From contig DADO01000065.1 of the NCBI GenBank assembly GCA_002509325.1, forward strand, positions 13,410-23,335: a stretch of DNA of 9,926 nt, in the 5' to 3' direction. This document shows, one piece after another, positions 1-6,627 of the stretch (positions are counted from its first letter, which is position 1; each line of letters starts with the position of its first letter). Under the pieces are notes generated by a model. The model was not told the DNA's origin. It saw only the letters and a program-made list of their open reading frames with translations, and did no database searches. This stretch comes from Methanosarcina sp. UBA402 (GTDB lineage: Archaea > Halobacteriota > Methanosarcinia > Methanosarcinales > Methanosarcinaceae). A program made the position numbers and the translations under genes.

Positions 1-32
1 TGATCAACCGGCGCAACGGTTGCAATAAAAAA

Positions 33-290
33 TCAGATATTGAGCTCTCCGGAAGAATTCAGGAATCTTTCTACCATGGCCCAGTCTACTTTCTTTATGT
101 ATTTTGCCTGAAGCTTGGAAACATAAAGGATATTGCTACCGATCAGGATTTTAAGATCTGAAGGTTTGGGGCCAGTTGTACCGAGTGGAAGAAGTATAGG
201 ACCCTCAGGGGACGTGGAGAGCCTGAAGTCCTGCCCACTCTTTCTTATATAAGCTCTTACCTTTTCATCAATTGCAAAACACGGAATCAT
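33..290 (-). CDS. Small conserved-looking protein of unknown function (85 aa)
   Basis: I do not recognise this family. The frame runs from an ATG at 290 to a TGA at 33. A GGTG Shine-Dalgarno match lies about five bases upstream of the ATG, which supports it as a real gene. The product is soluble-looking and basic, with no signal peptide or membrane segment. It has a Gly/Pro-rich centre (GTTGPKPSD, about residues 38-46), a beta-like stretch (LKILIGSNILYVSK) and a C-terminal helix with KKVDW. It is transcribed divergently from SRP19 across a spacer of 155 bases, so the two may share a regulatory region. A small RNA- or protein-binding domain would fit the size and charge, but that is only a guess. 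Confidence 0.6.
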   Translation of the reverse strand: MIPCFAIDEKVRAYIRKSGQDFRLSTSPEGPILLPLGTTGPKPSDLKILIGSNILYVSKLQAKYIKKVDWAMVERFLNSSGELNI

Positions 291-355
291 ATTAGCACCA
301 CGCAGAACTTGTCCGCAGAAGATAAATAACTACAGGTTGCAGGTTCAATAATGTG

Positions 356-370
356 AAAAATTTTATAGAT
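356..370 (+). promoter_or_regulatory. Candidate archaeal TATA region for SRP19
   Basis: An A-run followed by TTTTATAG (361-368) resembles an archaeal BRE/TATA pair. It lies about 80 bases upstream of the SRP19 start and would imply a short leader of about 50 bases. No transcription start is known, so this rests on composition and position only. Confidence 0.3.
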
Positions 371-445
371 AGAAACAAGTCCTGTTCTTGTGGGAATTCC
401 GGGGCAGTTTTAAATTGCATGAAAGCAAATTAGGACGAAGATAAC

Positions 446-754
446 ATGATGAGAGATAAAGGAAAACTTGTAATTTGGCCGGTATATCTTGACCAGACAA
501 AGTCAAGGAGCAGGGGCAGAATTATCTCCCGGAAAAATGCAATAAAGGAACCGCAACTTAATGAGATAAAGGAAGCAGCCAGGCAGCTTGGCTTGAACCC
601 CGAAGTAGAGCCTCAAAAAGCCTATCCCAAGTCATGGTGGGAAGTAAGCGGGAGAGTGCTCGTGGACGATAAAGGTCCGAAATCTATTATTGCAAAACAG
701 ATAGCCTCAACCATTAAAAAGACACGAGGCCAGGAAAGTCCTGCCAAGACTTAA
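446..754 (+). CDS. srp19: Signal recognition particle 19 kDa protein (SRP19)
   Basis: SRP19 binds the S domain of 7S RNA (tips of helices 6 and 8) and prepares it for SRP54 binding in co-translational targeting of membrane and secreted proteins. The 102-residue product has the short archaeal length. The family landmarks are visible: KLVIWPVYLD near the N-terminus (about residues 7-16), then a basic SRSRGRIISRK segment (20-30), a P-x-L-x-E-I helix, and the conserved KAYPKSWWEVSGRV block (about 58-71). The tail is Lys-rich. The start is one of two adjacent ATGs (446 or 449); AGGACG at 432-437 serves either. It converges on Rpp21, 144 bases away, so two small RNP proteins face each other. The spacer has a short T-run (767-771) that could help terminate transcription. 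Cytoplasmic. Confidence 0.95.
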   Translation: MMRDKGKLVIWPVYLDQTKSRSRGRIISRKNAIKEPQLNEIKEAARQLGLNPEVEPQKAYPKSWWEVSGRVLVDDKGPKSIIAKQIASTIKKTRGQESPAKT

Positions 755-898
755 AATTAATGTCGCTTTTTAATAGATGAAAATGGGAATTTGAGATATT
801 CTGGAAGATTAAAAAGCCCTATATTCTATATAAATGTCAGATATCTTGAAAATTTCCTCATTTGGATTTCAGGCAACCCTTATAAGCCCAGCTAACAT

Positions 899-1222
899 TT
901 ATTTTAGCCTTTTATAAGGATATCTCATTTCTTTTCCGCAGCGCTGGCAGAAAATTATGATATATCCTTCCTTCAGCCTGTAACGGGCATTTTTTCCGGG
1001 CACGAGAAAAGCATAACAGTGCTTGCAGATTCTACTTTTTATCTCCCTTGGAATACTCATCCGGTTTCTCATGGAAATGTTCCTGATAAGCTGCACATAA
1101 CGCTCGCTGCGGTCAGGATGTTCTGCATGTTCCTTTTTTGCAAGCTCAAAAAGCCTCCACATGCGCTGGGTTGCGATTACCTTAATCAGGTTTTTCTGTT
1201 TTTTTTTTGCTATTTTAGACAT
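899..1222 (-). CDS. rnp4: Ribonuclease P protein component Rpp21 (Rnp4), 107 aa
   Basis: This is the Rpp21/Rpr2-type subunit of archaeal RNase P, which with Rpp29 supports the catalytic RNA that removes tRNA 5' leaders. A Lys/Arg-rich N-terminal helix pair (KKKQKNLIKVIATQRMWRLFELA) is followed by a long helix with SERYVQLIRNISMRNRMSIP. A zinc ribbon ends the protein, with the pairs CKHC and CQRC separated by about 27 residues and a basic C-terminal RYPYKRLK. I chose the ATG at 1222 because the product then begins MSKIAKKKQK as family members do. The frame continues to a TTG at 1252, which would add ten residues; an AGGA lies rather far upstream of 1222, so a longer form is not excluded. A run of ten A in the coding strand (plus 1199-1208) is a potential slippage site. 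It lies 74 bases downstream of the hydrolase gene on the same strand and may be co-transcribed. Confidence 0.92.
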   Translation of the reverse strand: MSKIAKKKQKNLIKVIATQRMWRLFELAKKEHAEHPDRSERYVQLIRNISMRNRMSIPREIKSRICKHCYAFLVPGKNARYRLKEGYIIIFCQRCGKEMRYPYKRLK

Positions 1223-1296
1223 AAGTAGATCGATCCTGCGTTTTCGTCTCAATCTCGAGTTTCAACCTCGATTGTGAGGCTTATTCAAAAATCAAA

Positions 1297-1959
1297 TCAG
1301 GAATTAAGAATAATCACATTGATATCAGGATTCTTGCCGTGTACAAGGACTTTAAACTTTTCTGGATCTCCCTCCGTTACTCCTGGTTTCCCGTAGTGCA
1401 TTGGAATTACGGATTTTGGAGATATGGCTGCAGCTGCACTTGCTGCTTCCTCCTCGTCCATCGTGTACGTGCCTCCTATAGGCAAAAGTGCGACATCGGC
1501 TATGATGTTTTTCATCTCAGGGAAAAAATCACAATCTCCTGCATGATAGATCCGGATTCCTCCAAGTTCCACTATATATCCCACACCAGATCCACGGGGA
1601 TGATAAGATTTCTCAAGGTTATAAGCTGGAACTACTTCAATCTTGGTCCCCTTGATTTCAAGCCCATCAGCCAGTACATCTCCCTCAGCAATCCGCCTTG
1701 CATCCCCTTTGAATTGCAAGGATAAGCTCTCAGGGATCAGGGTGGTCGAGTCCGACTGCCTGACCTTCCGGATATCATCAGGACTGCAGTGGTCAAAGTG
1801 TTCATGAGTGATTAACAGGATATCGGCTTTATCTTCGAAAGCCGGCTCTTCACTGAGGTCATAGGGATCGATATAGATCTTTTTGCCGTCCCCTTCAAGT
1901 AAAAAGCCAGAGTGACCCAGCCATTTAATAGTAACGCTTCCAATCTGTACACTGTTCAT
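1297..1959 (-). CDS. UPF0173-type metal-dependent hydrolase, metallo-beta-lactamase fold (220 aa)
   Basis: This is a stand-alone metallo-beta-lactamase-fold hydrolase of the UPF0173/UlaG-like group. The dinuclear metal site is readable in order: LGHSGF near the N-terminus, the signature THEHFDHCSPDD (H-x-H-x-D-H, about residues 51-62), IRIYHAGDCDFFPEM carrying the bridging Asp, the PIGGTYTMD segment, and a final PMHYG with the last metal-binding His. Length matches the family. The open frame begins at a GTG (1968), but the ATG at 1959 is preferred because AGGTG lies six bases upstream of it. There is no signal peptide or membrane segment, so it is cytoplasmic. The substrate is unknown: characterised relatives act on lactones or phosphodiesters, but members of this group are rarely tested. 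It probably heads a transcript that continues into Rpp21. Confidence 0.88.
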   Translation of the reverse strand: MNSVQIGSVTIKWLGHSGFLLEGDGKKIYIDPYDLSEEPAFEDKADILLITHEHFDHCSPDDIRKVRQSDSTTLIPESLSLQFKGDARRIAEGDVLADGLEIKGTKIEVVPAYNLEKSYHPRGSGVGYIVELGGIRIYHAGDCDFFPEMKNIIADVALLPIGGTYTMDEEEAASAAAAISPKSVIPMHYGKPGVTEGDPEKFKVLVHGKNPDINVIILNS

Positions 1960-2022
1960 CGCACGCACCTGCAGATTCCATAATCGAGCTTGTGAGAAAG
2001 CCCTATAATTGAATTATTTTGG

Positions 2023-2041
2023 GGTTATATTAATAATAACC
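2023..2041. promoter_or_regulatory. Inverted repeat GGTTAT-N7-ATAACC upstream of the hydrolase
   Basis: A perfect 6-bp inverted repeat with a 7-base AT spacer lies about 64 bases upstream of the hydrolase ATG. The spacer overlaps TATA-like sequence readable on the minus strand (TTATTAATATAA). It could be an operator overlapping the promoter. In such AT-rich DNA it could also be chance. Confidence 0.3.
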
Positions 2042-2076
2042 GATAGATTTGAATTTCAGCAACCTTTTTCTTGCTC

Positions 2077-2850
2077 TTACTGCCTGTCCTTTTTGACAAA
2101 ACTTGGCTCAAACACCCTGTTATAAATCGTTTTCTGTAGATAACACACAATAGGCAGTTTGATTACCACGGCTTCTCTTTTGTCCCCTGCGCTATGAACT
2201 CCTATTGATTCCTTCCCATCTGCGATCAAGAATAATTCTTCGTTATACCTGACCCCCTCTATTACAATATTATCCAGGAAATCCGCAAACTCTTTTGTAG
2301 TTTCTTTAAATTCAAAAGGCAGTGACCTGAACCTGTCAAGTTCATTAACGATAATAATTAAATTGCAGGCTTTTTCCAGTTTTTTTAGTTCGGTTTCAAA
2401 CTCTTTTAAGAATTCTGGGCTGGATGAAAAAACAATCAGTTCTTCCTTTACCCCGGCAAGGATTTCACGTATTCTGTTCTTTATTCCCCAATCACTCTGG
2501 ATACACCACACAGGAGAGGTTTTAGGTAACTCATAACTCAATTCATTGAGCTGGTCAAGGGTTCTAATTATACAGTTGATGAACTCATCTTTTATCTTTC
2601 CGATTACCTGCTTTGGGTCAACTGCCCGATAATGAGTGGGAGACCCTTGCCTCACTTCAAGAAATCCTTTTTTAGCAAGTACTTTAAGAATTTCATATAT
2701 TTTGGCTCTCGGTACATTTGTAAGTTCATGAATCTCGCGAGCTGTAGCTTCTCTCAAACTGACAATCCCAATATAGGCTTTTGCCTCGTTTTCGGTTAGC
2801 CCTAGCTTTTCAAGGTCGCTAATTAACTGAGGATTGATTTGGTTGAACAT
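2077..2850 (-). CDS. TrmB-family transcriptional regulator (257 aa)
   Basis: This is an archaeal TrmB-type regulator. TrmB proteins bind promoter palindromes through an N-terminal winged helix and sense a ligand, often a sugar, through a C-terminal domain. Residues about 10-80 form the winged HTH: LEKLGLTENEAKAYIGI, then ATAREIHELTNVPRAKIYEILKVL with the recognition helix, and a wing GFLEVRQGSPTHYRAV. Residues about 85-108 look like a short dimerising helix. The C-terminal part starts with PVWCIQSDWGIKNRIREIL and continues with a beta/alpha ligand domain (EELIVFSSSPEF). The ATG at 2850 has an AGGGG Shine-Dalgarno site six bases upstream, inside a perfect palindrome, which suggests autoregulation. 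It is divergent from the exporter operon and is its likely regulator by position. The ligand cannot be told from sequence. Confidence 0.88.
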   Translation of the reverse strand: MFNQINPQLISDLEKLGLTENEAKAYIGIVSLREATAREIHELTNVPRAKIYEILKVLAKKGFLEVRQGSPTHYRAVDPKQVIGKIKDEFINCIIRTLDQLNELSYELPKTSPVWCIQSDWGIKNRIREILAGVKEELIVFSSSPEFLKEFETELKKLEKACNLIIIVNELDRFRSLPFEFKETTKEFADFLDNIVIEGVRYNEELFLIADGKESIGVHSAGDKREAVVIKLPIVCYLQKTIYNRVFEPSFVKKDRQ

Positions 2851-2871
2851 TTGTTACCCCTAACGTAACAA
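2851..2871. promoter_or_regulatory. Perfect palindrome TTGTTAC-N7-GTAACAA, candidate TrmB operator
   Basis: A 7-bp perfect inverted repeat with a 7-base spacer directly abuts the TrmB start codon and contains its Shine-Dalgarno sequence (AGGGG on the minus strand). As DNA it has the size and symmetry expected for a winged-helix dimer site. As RNA the arms could pair and hide the ribosome-binding site. Either reading points to autoregulation of the TrmB gene. Confidence 0.5.
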
Positions 2872-2872
2872 T

Positions 2873-2913
2873 AGATTTAAATCTTTCTGGCCTATATACG
2901 CCAGTAGATTTAA
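2873..2913. promoter_or_regulatory. Cluster of palindromes with TATA element in the divergent promoter region
   Basis: Three symmetric elements lie within 41 bases. AGATTTAAATCT (2873-2884) is a perfect 12-bp palindrome. CTGGC-N8-GCCAG (2887-2904) frames a TATATA core. A second TAGATTTAA (2905-2913) repeats the one at 2872-2880 at a spacing of 33 bases. On the minus strand the TATATA sits about 25 bases upstream of the palindrome at the TrmB start, the spacing expected between an archaeal TATA box and a start site near 2870. This is probably the TrmB promoter with operator sites around it. Confidence 0.4.
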
Positions 2914-3037
2914 GCTACTAAGGATTCACAACACTGTCTGATAATTATCACAATGTATATTAATAAATCTTGAACAATAAGCTTTAAACTTAAAGAGAAA
3001 ATAACACATTGAAGATATATATCAAATATCAAGGTCC

Positions 3038-3129
3038 TTAAATAACACCTCATATTGAAAATTATGAGAGGAATCTTAAATTACACTTCATATAAATTAC
3101 ACTTTATATCGAAAATTATGAGAGGAATC
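3038..3129 (+). repeat. Imperfect 38-bp tandem repeat (2.4 copies) in the exporter leader
   Basis: Copy A (3038-3075) and copy C (3092-3129) are full 38-bp units that end in the same ATTATGAGAGGAATC. A 16-base partial copy B (3076-3091) lies between them. The repeat duplicates the Shine-Dalgarno-like GAGAGGA that precedes the exporter start, so an upstream decoy or second ribosome-binding site exists 54 bases before the functional one. Differences between copies (TAAATAACACCT against TAAATTACACTT) show that the duplication is not brand new. Confidence 0.75.
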
Positions 3130-3133
3130 AACT

Positions 3134-5488
3134 ATTAAACAATTTTTTGAAAAACTGGGGTTTTTTATTCAAAATAACCGTTTTTCCGTACTCCTGATAG
3201 CTTTCCTGTGCATAATCATAGCAACACAGGGAGCACAGTTAATCGAAATGAAATCAGGGACTGAAACCTTTGTAGGAAAAGACTCTCCTCTCTACCAGGA
3301 TTATGATCACCTTTATCAAAAAATCTTCCAGACACAATCTATTGTGGTAATGGTAGAGGGCAACGATGCAAAAAATGCTGACTTGATGAGAGCTGTAGAC
3401 AGGTTAGAACATCAGTTACAGACAACCGATGGAGTGATTGAAACTACAAGTCCTGCCTCCATTATCAAAAAGGTCAATTACAAGATGACAGGGAGGTATG
3501 AACTTCCCGAAACCGATGAAGAAATAAAAGCTATTATAGACGGAAACCCTGAGATTTTCAGCCAGATTATTCCTGACAATTCCCATATGGTAATTTCGGT
3601 AGTCATGGCTGGTTCAGCTAGTGACAAAACGCAGGAAGATATCCTCACTGCCACTGAAGATGCAGTTTCTTTTGCGAATTTTCCACCTTCTTACAACATT
3701 ATTGTTACTGGCGACCCAGCATTCCGTATTTCCATGAACTATGAGATCAATTCCAGTATGGGTATACTTCTAGGTCTTTCAGCTGTTTTCATGGTTATTG
3801 TACTGCTCCTTGTGTTCAGACATGTACGCTGGTGTCTTCTTCCTCTGCCAATAGTTCTTCTTGGTATTGTTTACACCTTCGGAGCTATGGGTTATGTAGG
3901 GATTCCCATGTCCATGGTCTCCATGTCTGCATTTCCGATCCTCATAGGTTTAGGGATTGACTATGCCATCCAGTTCCATAACAGATTGGAAGAAGAATTG
4001 CAGGAAAAAGGGAACAAAACAAGAGCAGTTGCAGAAACCGTAAAGAATACCGGACCTGCAGTCATGATAGCTCTGGCAATGACAGCTCTTGGATTTTTCT
4101 CCCTTTTTACATCTACTGTGCCAATGATCCAGGATTTCGGGAAACTGCTCATGATAGGCATTCTAATGTGTTACTTCTCCTCAATCTTCGTAGGTATTAC
4201 AACGATTTCTTTATTTGATAAGTACTCAGATAAGAATCCCCTGAGGAAGGTAGCAAATAAGATAAAACCTGCAAATCCGGCAAAGAAGAGTAAATCTGAG
4301 GATGAAAGCGAAAGCGATCGTCTGATTGGAAGAGTTCTCCAGAATATCACAAATCTCACTATCAAATATGACGTTCTTGTGTTGGGAGTCGCATGCTTAC
4401 TCTGTCTTGGTGGCCTCTACCTCGATCAGTCCGTACCTATTGAGACTGATGTTCAAACCTTTGTGCCCCAGGATATGCCTTCACTTGTGGATCTCAGGCA
4501 CTTGAACGATATCATGGGTGGAAGCGATGAATTAAATCTTATCATCAAGGTTGGGGATACAGCTAATCCGGATGTCCTTAAGTGGATTGACCAGTTTTCC
4601 AAACATGAAGTAGCCTCCAATAGCCACATTTACAGCGCTTCGAGTATCGCCTCACTGGTAAAGGAAAGAAACGAAGGTGTAATTCCCGATACCAGCCAGG
4701 AGATAGAGGATATTTATTCTCAAATTCCTGAATCACAGAAAGACCGCTATATGTATGGGGAGAATATGCTTCTCCTGAACTTCAATATAGGAACTGCGGT
4801 TGCGGACATCAAAGTGACGGGAATTGAGGAACTTACAGATATTGTCAAGCAGGATATGCAGTGGATGCCGGCTCCGCCAGGCACTGATGTCACGATTACC
4901 GGAAACTCGGTCGTGTTTATAGAGGTTATTACTGCTCTTACCAGCGGAAGAGTGACAATGACTTTCCTTGGCCTTATTCTCGTGCTCGCAGGTCTTTTTA
5001 TTGTTTACAGAGACTGGGTGAAAGCGCTTGTCCCTGTAATCCCAATGGTGATAGTTATCGGCTGGTCTGGAGGAATTATGAGCTATCTTAATATCAGCTA
5101 TACTCCCCTAACAGCAACCCTGGGAGCTCTGATTCTAGGAGTCGGGTCCGAATATGCGATTCTCATGATGGAACGTTACTTTGAAGAAAAAGGTAAGGGA
5201 GCAAGTCCTATTGAGGCAATTCGGATTACCAGTTCCAAAATAGGAAGTGCAATTATTGCTTCAGGAGCCACGACGGTATTCGGATTCATGGCTCTGCTAG
5301 CTTCCCCTTTCCCCATGATAACCGATTTCGGTATGGTTACAGTTATTGATGTCTTGCTGGCTCTTCTGGCAACTTTTGTAGTCTTCCCTCCGCTTATGAT
5401 TATTCTTGATACCTGGAGAGATAGAAGAAAAGGGCTCAGTACAGCAGAGACCGAGACAAAAAAACAAATTCAGGGGGCCGAGATATGA
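3134..5488 (+). CDS. MMPL/RND superfamily exporter (about 784 aa), apparent ATT start
   Basis: This is a polytopic membrane transporter of the RND superfamily (archaeal HAE3/MmpL-like), probably proton-driven and exporting lipids or other hydrophobic compounds. It has two homologous halves, each with one helix, a large extracytoplasmic loop and a five-helix SSD-like bundle. The first half shows TM1 (about residues 17-34), a loop to about 205, and TM2-6 with GLGIDYA (272-278). The second half has its single helix near 410-428, a second loop, and a bundle with GVGSEYA in the matching place. A charged linker (SKSEDESESD) joins them. The first ATG (3248) would delete TM1. The frame is open upstream only to a TGA at 3119, with no ATG, GTG or TTG in between. 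ATT at 3134, eight bases after GAGG, is the only well-placed start and gives MKQFFEKLGFF. It overlaps the next gene by four bases (ATGA). Confidence 0.9.
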   Translation: MKQFFEKLGFFIQNNRFSVLLIAFLCIIIATQGAQLIEMKSGTETFVGKDSPLYQDYDHLYQKIFQTQSIVVMVEGNDAKNADLMRAVDRLEHQLQTTDGVIETTSPASIIKKVNYKMTGRYELPETDEEIKAIIDGNPEIFSQIIPDNSHMVISVVMAGSASDKTQEDILTATEDAVSFANFPPSYNIIVTGDPAFRISMNYEINSSMGILLGLSAVFMVIVLLLVFRHVRWCLLPLPIVLLGIVYTFGAMGYVGIPMSMVSMSAFPILIGLGIDYAIQFHNRLEEELQEKGNKTRAVAETVKNTGPAVMIALAMTALGFFSLFTSTVPMIQDFGKLLMIGILMCYFSSIFVGITTISLFDKYSDKNPLRKVANKIKPANPAKKSKSEDESESDRLIGRVLQNITNLTIKYDVLVLGVACLLCLGGLYLDQSVPIETDVQTFVPQDMPSLVDLRHLNDIMGGSDELNLIIKVGDTANPDVLKWIDQFSKHEVASNSHIYSASSIASLVKERNEGVIPDTSQEIEDIYSQIPESQKDRYMYGENMLLLNFNIGTAVADIKVTGIEELTDIVKQDMQWMPAPPGTDVTITGNSVVFIEVITALTSGRVTMTFLGLILVLAGLFIVYRDWVKALVPVIPMVIVIGWSGGIMSYLNISYTPLTATLGALILGVGSEYAILMMERYFEEKGKGASPIEAIRITSSKIGSAIIASGATTVFGFMALLASPFPMITDFGMVTVIDVLLALLATFVVFPPLMIILDTWRDRRKGLSTAETETKKQIQGAEI

Positions 5489-6627
5489 GACAAATGTCCA
5501 TAAAACTAAGGCAAAAAATAATTAAAAAAATTGCTATACTTACATTAATCCTATCAATATTATCAGCGACTGCATTTCCAGCCCTCGGAGACGATGATGA
5601 AGGAACAAACTTCCTAATTCCGGATCATGGATATACTGTAGACTACTACAGGAGCTACGGGGAGCCAGCCATCCGGATATCAATCACAGGAGATCCCGAG
5701 TTTAGCAGGGGAGAAACTGCAGACCTGAGTGTAAAAATTGTGAACGCTGGAGTAATAGACGGTTTTCAGAGGTTGAACGCAAAACAGAAAAGAATTCCGG
5801 ACTCAGTCGAGGAAAGGCTTGCAGAGGATGAGATGGAAAAAGAGAAAGACTGTACAATTGCAAAAGACATTAAAGCCACCCTTGTTTCTGAATCGGAATA
5901 TATTAAAGTTGAACCTACAGCCAGTCTGCAGACCGTGGGAAAACTTGAAACAGGTCATTCTGCAAGCCTTCGTTACACAATAAAAATAGATGGCGATGCA
6001 CCTGCTGGAAACTATGAGCTTCTCCTGCCTGTAAATTACCAATATCAGGCAAACGTTCGAACTGCAACTGCAGATGTGATAAATCTGGGTCTGGCTGACA
6101 CAAAGTATGCAAGAGACTATAAAGCGAAAACCGAAACTTTCAGACTGCGCGTTTCTGTAGAAGATAAACCAAAATTTGAAGTAACCAAAGTCTCTGGAAG
6201 TTTAGCCCAGGGAGAGCCTAAAGCCATTGAAGTTACCTATAAAAATAGCAGAGAGGGCGTAGCAAAAGATGCCTTAGCCCGAATAGTTGTTATGAGCCCT
6301 CTGAGCACTGAAAAATCCATAGTAAGGCTTGGAGATATAGGCCCCGGAGAAAACAAGACTGCCAAATTCGAGATTTCGGCAGATAAAAAAGCTATTTTGA
6401 AGAATTATGGTATAAACAGCGAAATAAAATATATTAACGAAGATGGGGAGACCTCCTTTTCACAGAATATGAAAATTAACGTACCCCTTGAAGCCGCAGA
6501 GAAGAAGTTTAGCATAACGGGTGTAGCAATTATACTGATTATCCTTATCGCCCTTTACCAGATCATAAATGTACACCGGAAAAGAAACAAGAATAATGAG
6601 AATGCATCAGGTGATGAAAATGAATAA
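5485..6627 (+). CDS. Secreted, C-terminally anchored COG1361/CARDB-like surface protein, paralog 1 (380 aa)
   Basis: This is a cell-surface protein of the archaeal S-layer-associated COG1361 type. A signal peptide is clear: basic KLRQKIIKK, then a hydrophobic run (ILTLILSILSATAF) ending near ALGDD. Two or three Ig-like beta domains follow (about residues 45-335). The first holds ITGDPEFSRGETADLSVKIVNAG, typical of CARDB/NEW3-like folds; a later one holds VTYKNSREGVAKDA and GDIGPGENKTAKF. One membrane helix (GVAIILIILIALYQII) near the C-terminus and a short charged tail (HRKRNKNNENASGDENE) anchor it with the bulk outside. The ATG at 5485 overlaps the exporter stop, with AGGGGG a few bases upstream, so translation is probably coupled. 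By context it is an accessory extracytoplasmic subunit of the exporter. No catalytic motif is visible. Confidence 0.85.
   Translation: MRQMSIKLRQKIIKKIAILTLILSILSATAFPALGDDDEGTNFLIPDHGYTVDYYRSYGEPAIRISITGDPEFSRGETADLSVKIVNAGVIDGFQRLNAKQKRIPDSVEERLAEDEMEKEKDCTIAKDIKATLVSESEYIKVEPTASLQTVGKLETGHSASLRYTIKIDGDAPAGNYELLLPVNYQYQANVRTATADVINLGLADTKYARDYKAKTETFRLRVSVEDKPKFEVTKVSGSLAQGEPKAIEVTYKNSREGVAKDALARIVVMSPLSTEKSIVRLGDIGPGENKTAKFEISADKKAILKNYGINSEIKYINEDGETSFSQNMKINVPLEAAEKKFSITGVAIILIILIALYQIINVHRKRNKNNENASGDENE

Noticed and set aside
13..23. Small inverted repeat GCAAC-G-GTTGC at the left edge
   Set aside because: Only 5-bp arms with a one-base centre; too weak to call a terminator or operator without the sequence to its left.
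1223..1252. TTG start giving a ten-residue longer Rpp21
   Set aside because: The product from the ATG at 1222 starts as family members do; the extension is an Arg-rich stretch without clear support, though it cannot be fully excluded.
1266..1279. CCTC-N6-GAGG hairpin between the hydrolase and Rpp21 genes
   Set aside because: Four-base stem with no adjacent T-run in the transcribed direction; likely chance.
1339..1725. 128-codon plus-strand frame opposite the metallo-beta-lactamase-fold gene
   Set aside because: Antisense shadow of a gene with all metal-binding motifs; Cys/Trp/Tyr-rich composition is typical of non-coding frames.
6569..6619. Upstream ATGs for the second surface protein (6569, 6596)
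   Set aside because: They add a charged tail before the signal peptide and lack a good ribosome-binding site, whereas AGGTGAT precedes the ATG at 6620.
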